Part shown: positions 59,500 to 64,000 of the stretch, piece after piece
Layout of the letters: each line of letters begins with the position of its first letter
How positions within the stretch are numbered: the stretch's first letter is position 1
Assembly (NCBI GenBank): GCA_029959085.1
Contig: JARWIR010000002.1
Location: forward strand, 62,860,154 to 62,924,153
Source: Nemophila menziesii
Lineage: Eukaryota > Streptophyta > Magnoliopsida > Boraginales > Hydrophyllaceae
Direction of reading: 5' to 3'
DNA length: 64,000 nucleotides
Notes under the pieces: generated by a model
The model's input: only the letters and a program-made list of their open reading frames with translations
Told to the model about the DNA's origin: nothing
Database searches by the model: none
Position numbers and translations under genes: made by a program

Positions 59500-62400
59500 T
59501 TCTATATACCTTGTTTTTTAAAGAGTAGCAAATATTCGCCTGGCTAGATTCAAAACATTAATGCTTAATACACATATGAAATAAGAGGGAGAATTGGTGC
59601 AAAAAGAATACAATATGCAAAAAAGATTACATACCTATAAAACACATAGATATATAGGAATTAAGAAGATAATATACAAAAAAAAATACATACGTGCTTA
59701 AAAGTCCTCTACTAGGTGATGACTAAATTTCAAAGAGTTGTGAAAAAATTGCCTATAACCACGAAAGAAATGCACAATATATTAGAATATATTAGAATAG
59801 ATGATGGATTTGGCATAAGGTGTATTTAAAATGTTATACCTGAAGGTTGTGAAACGTTGTAAAATGATAAAATGACCATTTTATGATATATATAATTGAG
59901 CCAAAATAATATGGTGGGAATATGATTTTTCATTTAAAAGGTAGAGTTAAAGAAATTTGAATTAGGTACTTAAGAGATAATCGGTAAATAAAATATCAGA
60001 TAATGTAGTTCATATTTAAACTAAGATAAACATGTATGATTTTTGTTAAAGATAAAGATTAAACTTATAAGATGTTGTAGAAGATAATCATTGGAGATAA
60101 ATATTAAATAGATACTTAAACTAAAAGTTAGATAGCTCTTCACTCACGAGAATTAGTCATCAGTTATTTATATTTTTACCATTCTTAGTTTTATTAACAA
60201 TGTTTTCTAATATTTTTGCCTTATAGCTCTACTTTTAAATAACGTATATATGGAGTATAAGATATATTTTTTGAGTAATTTGTAGCGTTGACTATTCAAA
60301 TCCCTATTGAAGAGTATAATATTGATAAATAAACATGATCAATTAAAATATAAAATAGCGATATTACTTATGAATATCATTATATCACTTTACTACTATA
60401 TTGTTCTATGATGCTTTCATCTACTCGTGCATGCAAGTAAAAGTTAAAGGGGATCAAAACATCAATTCTCTATTTACCCTATGCAAGATCTTTATTTTTG
60501 TATAGTCAAACAAAATAATCATTAAAAAATTCTAAAAAAGACCAAGCTTACAATAAAATCAACCTATGTCATGAGGTCATAGTCCTTATAACAATAATAA
60601 CCCTTTTACATATCTTTTTAAATAATAAACAAGCCACTGTTATAAGGTAAGAAATTATGCCATAAAACCTTTTATTCTGTTAATTATAATTACATTAGAT
60701 TCTTTATAAGTACCATACAAGTTATTAAGTAAATTAAAAGGTTTTTTTATTAATTTGGCTGAACTTGATAACTGTAATTAAGAATTGAATATATTTTCTT
60801 TCATGATGTCCTTAACGTATAATTTTACAATTCTTTTAATTAAGAAACTGAAATTGGTTATTTAATGCATTTAATAGAATCCACACATATAAACTTTCAC
60901 TTATATTAGCAATTAACGGCTTTTATTCGTATATCAATAAATTATAATAGACTTGGATAATACCATTTGTTTCCCACTTTTTTCTTATTAGCTCAAATTT
61001 ACAACTCTATCCAAATATTCATCCAAATTTTAAAAGATCTTATGCTTCAAAGCGTTGCAATTTGTTTCGATAAGTGAAATGAGACGATTCTCAACTTGCA
61101 TGCTTGATTTTCCTCGAGCCAAGGTGGAACTTCTTTTCGGAGGAGCTAGGAGAGTTTATGAGAATGATATACTCAAATCACCAAGTGTGTGGATATCTTG
61201 AAACTGCATAATTGAAGTGTTTTGGAGGAGATCTTGGAGCAGAATGGAGATTGCTTAGAGTAGCATAGACCTAGACTAGACATTAGACACTACTATTTTA
61301 AGTGTTAGCTATTTTTAGTATGTATAATATAGGGTGTAATTTAAATTAGAATTAATGATTATATATGTTTTTTTTAACCGAGTTTACTTTTTGAGTCAAA
61401 AAGTCAACTAGGGATTGTTGTGTAAGTTGAACTCTAATTGATAAAAAACTAACGATAAACAAAATAAAGAAGTTCAAATTAATTCTATATACCTTGTTTT
61501 TCAAAGAGTAGCAAATATTCGCCTGTGTAGGGCTAAATTCAAAACATTAATGCTTAATACCCCTATGAAATCAAAGGGGGGAATTGGTGCAAAAAGAATA
61601 TAATATGCAAAAAAAAAGATTACACTCCTATAAAACACACAAATATATAGGAATTAAGTAGATAATATACAAAAAAAGAATACACACCTGCTTAAAAGTT
61701 CTCTACTGGGTGATGACTAAATTTCAAAGAGTTGTGAAATTTTTTTCCTAGAACCACGAAACAAATGCACAATATATTAGAATAAATTAAAATAGATGAT
61801 GGATTTGGTATTAGGTGTATATAAAATGTTATACCTGAAGGTTGTAAAACGTAGTAAAACGATAAAATAACCATTATATGATATATATAATTGAGCCAAA
61901 ATAATATGGTAGGAATTTAATTTTTCATTTATATTTGGAGGGAATAAAGGTAGAGTTAAAGAAATTTGAATTAGGTACTTAAGAGATAATCGGTAAATAA
62001 AATATCAGATAATGTAGTTCATATTTAAACTAAGATAAACATGTACGATTCTTGTTAAAGATAAAGATTAAACTTATAAGATGTTGTTGAAGATAATTAT
62101 TGGAGATAAATATTAAATAGTGTAGAATATACTTAAACTAAAAGTTAGATAGCTCTTCACTCACGAGAATTAGTCATCAATTATTTATATTTTTACCATT
62201 CTTAGTTTTATTAACAATGTTTTCTAATATTTTTGCCTTATAGCTCTACTTTTAAATAACGTACATAGGGAGTATAAGATATATTTTTTGAGCAATTTGT
62301 AGCGTTGACTATTCAAATCCCTATTGAAGAGTATAATATTGATAAATAAACATGATCAATTAAATTATAAAATAGCAATATTACTTATGAATATCATTAT

Positions 62401-64000
62401 ATTTCTTTACTACTATATTGTTTTATGATGCTTTCATCTTCTTATGCATGCAAGTAAAAGTTTAGTGGATCAAAACATCAATTCTCTATTTACCCTATGC
62501 AATATCTTTATTTTTTTATAGTCAAACAAAATAATCATTAAAAAATTCCAAAAAAGACCAAGCTTACAATAAATTCAACCTATGTCATGAGGTCTTATTT
62601 CTCATAACCATAATAACCCTTTTAATATCTAACATAACTCTTTTAAATATCTTTTCAAATAAAAAACAAGCCACTATTATAAGGTAAGAAATTATGCCAT
62701 AAAACCTTTTATTCTGTTAATTATAATTATATTAGATTTTTTTATAAGTACCATACGAGTTATTAAGTAAATTAAAAGGTTTTTTTTAATTAATTTGGCT
62801 AAACTTGATAACTGTAATTAAGAATTGAATATATTTTCTTTCATGATGTCCTTAACGTATAATTTTACAATTCTTTTAATTGAGAAACTGAAATTGGTTA
62901 TTTAATGCATTTAATAGAATCCCCACATATTAAACTTTCACTTATATTAGCAATTAACGGCTTTTATTCATATATCAATTAATTATAATAGACTTGGATA
63001 ATACCATTTGTTTCCCACTTTTTTCTTATTAGCTCAAATTTACAACTCTATCCAAATATTCATCCAAATTTTAATAGATCTTATGCTTCAAAGCGTTGCA
63101 ATTTGTTTCGATAAGTGAAATGAGACGATTCTCAACTTGCATGCTTGATTTTCCTCGAGCCAAGGTGAACTTCTTTCCGGAGGAGCTAGGAGAGTTTATG
63201 AGAATGATATACTCAAATCACCAAGTGTGTGGATATCTTGAAACCGCGTAATTGAATTGTTTTCGAGGAGATCTTGGAGCAGAATGGAGATTGCTTAGAG
63301 TAGCATAGACCTAGACTAGACATTAGACACTACTATTTTAAGTGTTAGCTATTTTTAGTATGTATAATATAGGGTGTAATTTCAATTAGAAGTAATGATT
63401 ATATATGTTTGTTTAACCAAGTTTACTTTTTGAGTCAAAAAGTCAACTGGGGATTGTTGTGTAAGTTGAACTCTAATTGATAAAAAACTAACGATAAACA
63501 AAATAAAGAAGTTCAAATTAATTCTATATACCTTGTTTTTCAAAGAGTAGCAAATATTCGCCTGTGTAGGGCTAAATTCAAAACATTAATGCTTAATACA
63601 CCTATGAAATCAAAGGGGGGAATTGGTGCAAAAAGAATATAATATGCAAAAAAAGGATTACACTCCTATAAAACACACAAATATATAGGAATTAACTAGA
63701 TAATATACAAAAACAGAATACACACCTACTTAAAACTCCTCTACTGGGTGATGACTAAATATCAAAGAGTTGTGAATTTTTTTTTCTAGAACCACGAAAC
63801 AAATGCTCAATATATTAGAATAAATTAGAATAGATGATGGATTTGGTATTAGGTGTATATAAAATGTTATACCTAAAGGTTGTAAAACGTGGTAAAATGA
63901 TAAAATGACCATTATCTGATATATATAATTGAGCCAAAATAATATGGTAGGAATTTAATTTTTCATTTATATTTGGAGGGATAAAGGTAGAGTTAAAGAA
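59500..64000. repeat. Tandem array of ~2.0-kb units, running off the right edge
   Basis: Units begin at ttctatataccttgtttt: 59500-61482 (1983 bp), 61483-63521 (2039 bp) and 63522-64000 (partial). They share long identical stretches, for example aaaagaatataatatgcaaa and ggtgatgactaaat, and differ by a few percent and small indels. Each unit includes the part related to 1-820 and the 447-bp module. Small conserved minus-strand frames (61692-61874, 63730-63912) are 60 residues, AT-driven and unsupported by any family. Confidence 0.93.
61036..61482. other. 447-bp less AT-rich module in the tandem unit (also 63076-63521)
   Basis: Begins at gatcttatgcttcaaagcg and has a visibly different composition: tcctcgagccaaggtg, ggaggagctaggagag, ggaggagatcttggagcaga. 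It is present in both full units and absent after the related sequence at 1-820. The following agtgttagctatttttagta and gtgtaattt look like a transcript 3' end or LTR-like sequence. I could not identify its source. Confidence 0.7.

Noticed and set aside
61692..61874. 60-residue frame conserved in tandem units (also 63730-63912)
   Set aside because: Conservation is no higher than in the surrounding noncoding unit and the first unit (59500-61482) does not keep it open.

Overview
The window looks like a piece of a plant (probably eudicot) nuclear chromosome: strongly AT-rich, with no bacterial-type gene packing, and made almost entirely of intergenic DNA and plant transposable elements (Ty1/copia, Athila-type Ty3/gypsy, CACTA/En-Spm, a Mutator-type MITE). 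I found no intact host gene, no convincing tRNA or rRNA gene and no CRISPR array. Most open reading frames are decayed transposon proteins or chance frames in AT-rich or TA-repeat DNA.

Layout. 1-820 is a diverged copy of part of a ~2 kb unit that is tandemly arrayed at the right edge (59500-64000). 925-1905 holds a large inverted repeat. 3196-3935 is a decayed copia RT/RNase H 3' end. The core of the window is a tandem segmental duplication: copy 1 is 4540-16139, copy 2 is 17657-53509. Between them lies a truncated copia element (5' LTR, PBS, gag; 16140-17656) with a 197-bp MITE inside its LTR. Copy 2 has grown from 11.6 kb to 35.9 kb by insertions: a CACTA element (20257-26629) whose left end is lost together with 657 bp of flank; a minus-strand Athila-like retrotransposon (27575-44722) with 1521-bp LTRs at both ends, which itself carries a second, chimeric Athila-like element (35409-42709); and 2.35 kb of unidentified DNA (49698-52042). 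Copy 1 has 1.74 kb that copy 2 lacks (11931-13674). 53510-59499 is AT-rich intergenic DNA with faint repeat and copia traces.

Function. The reading frames belong to separate mobile elements rather than a cooperating gene set. The CACTA element keeps a recognisable but broken TNP2-type transposase with DUF4218 and DUF4216 parts. The outer Athila element encodes gag-protease fused to what looks like an integrase tail, with reverse transcriptase, RNase H and integrase core missing, followed by an intact 329-aa ORF in the env-like position, so it would depend on a helper element. The signals most worth a second look are the ~48-unit 20-bp minisatellite in the CACTA element, each unit of which carries a W-box core (TTGACY on the minus strand); the duplication junction inside a copia gag with an empty site in copy 2; and DSB-repair-like scars with filler DNA.
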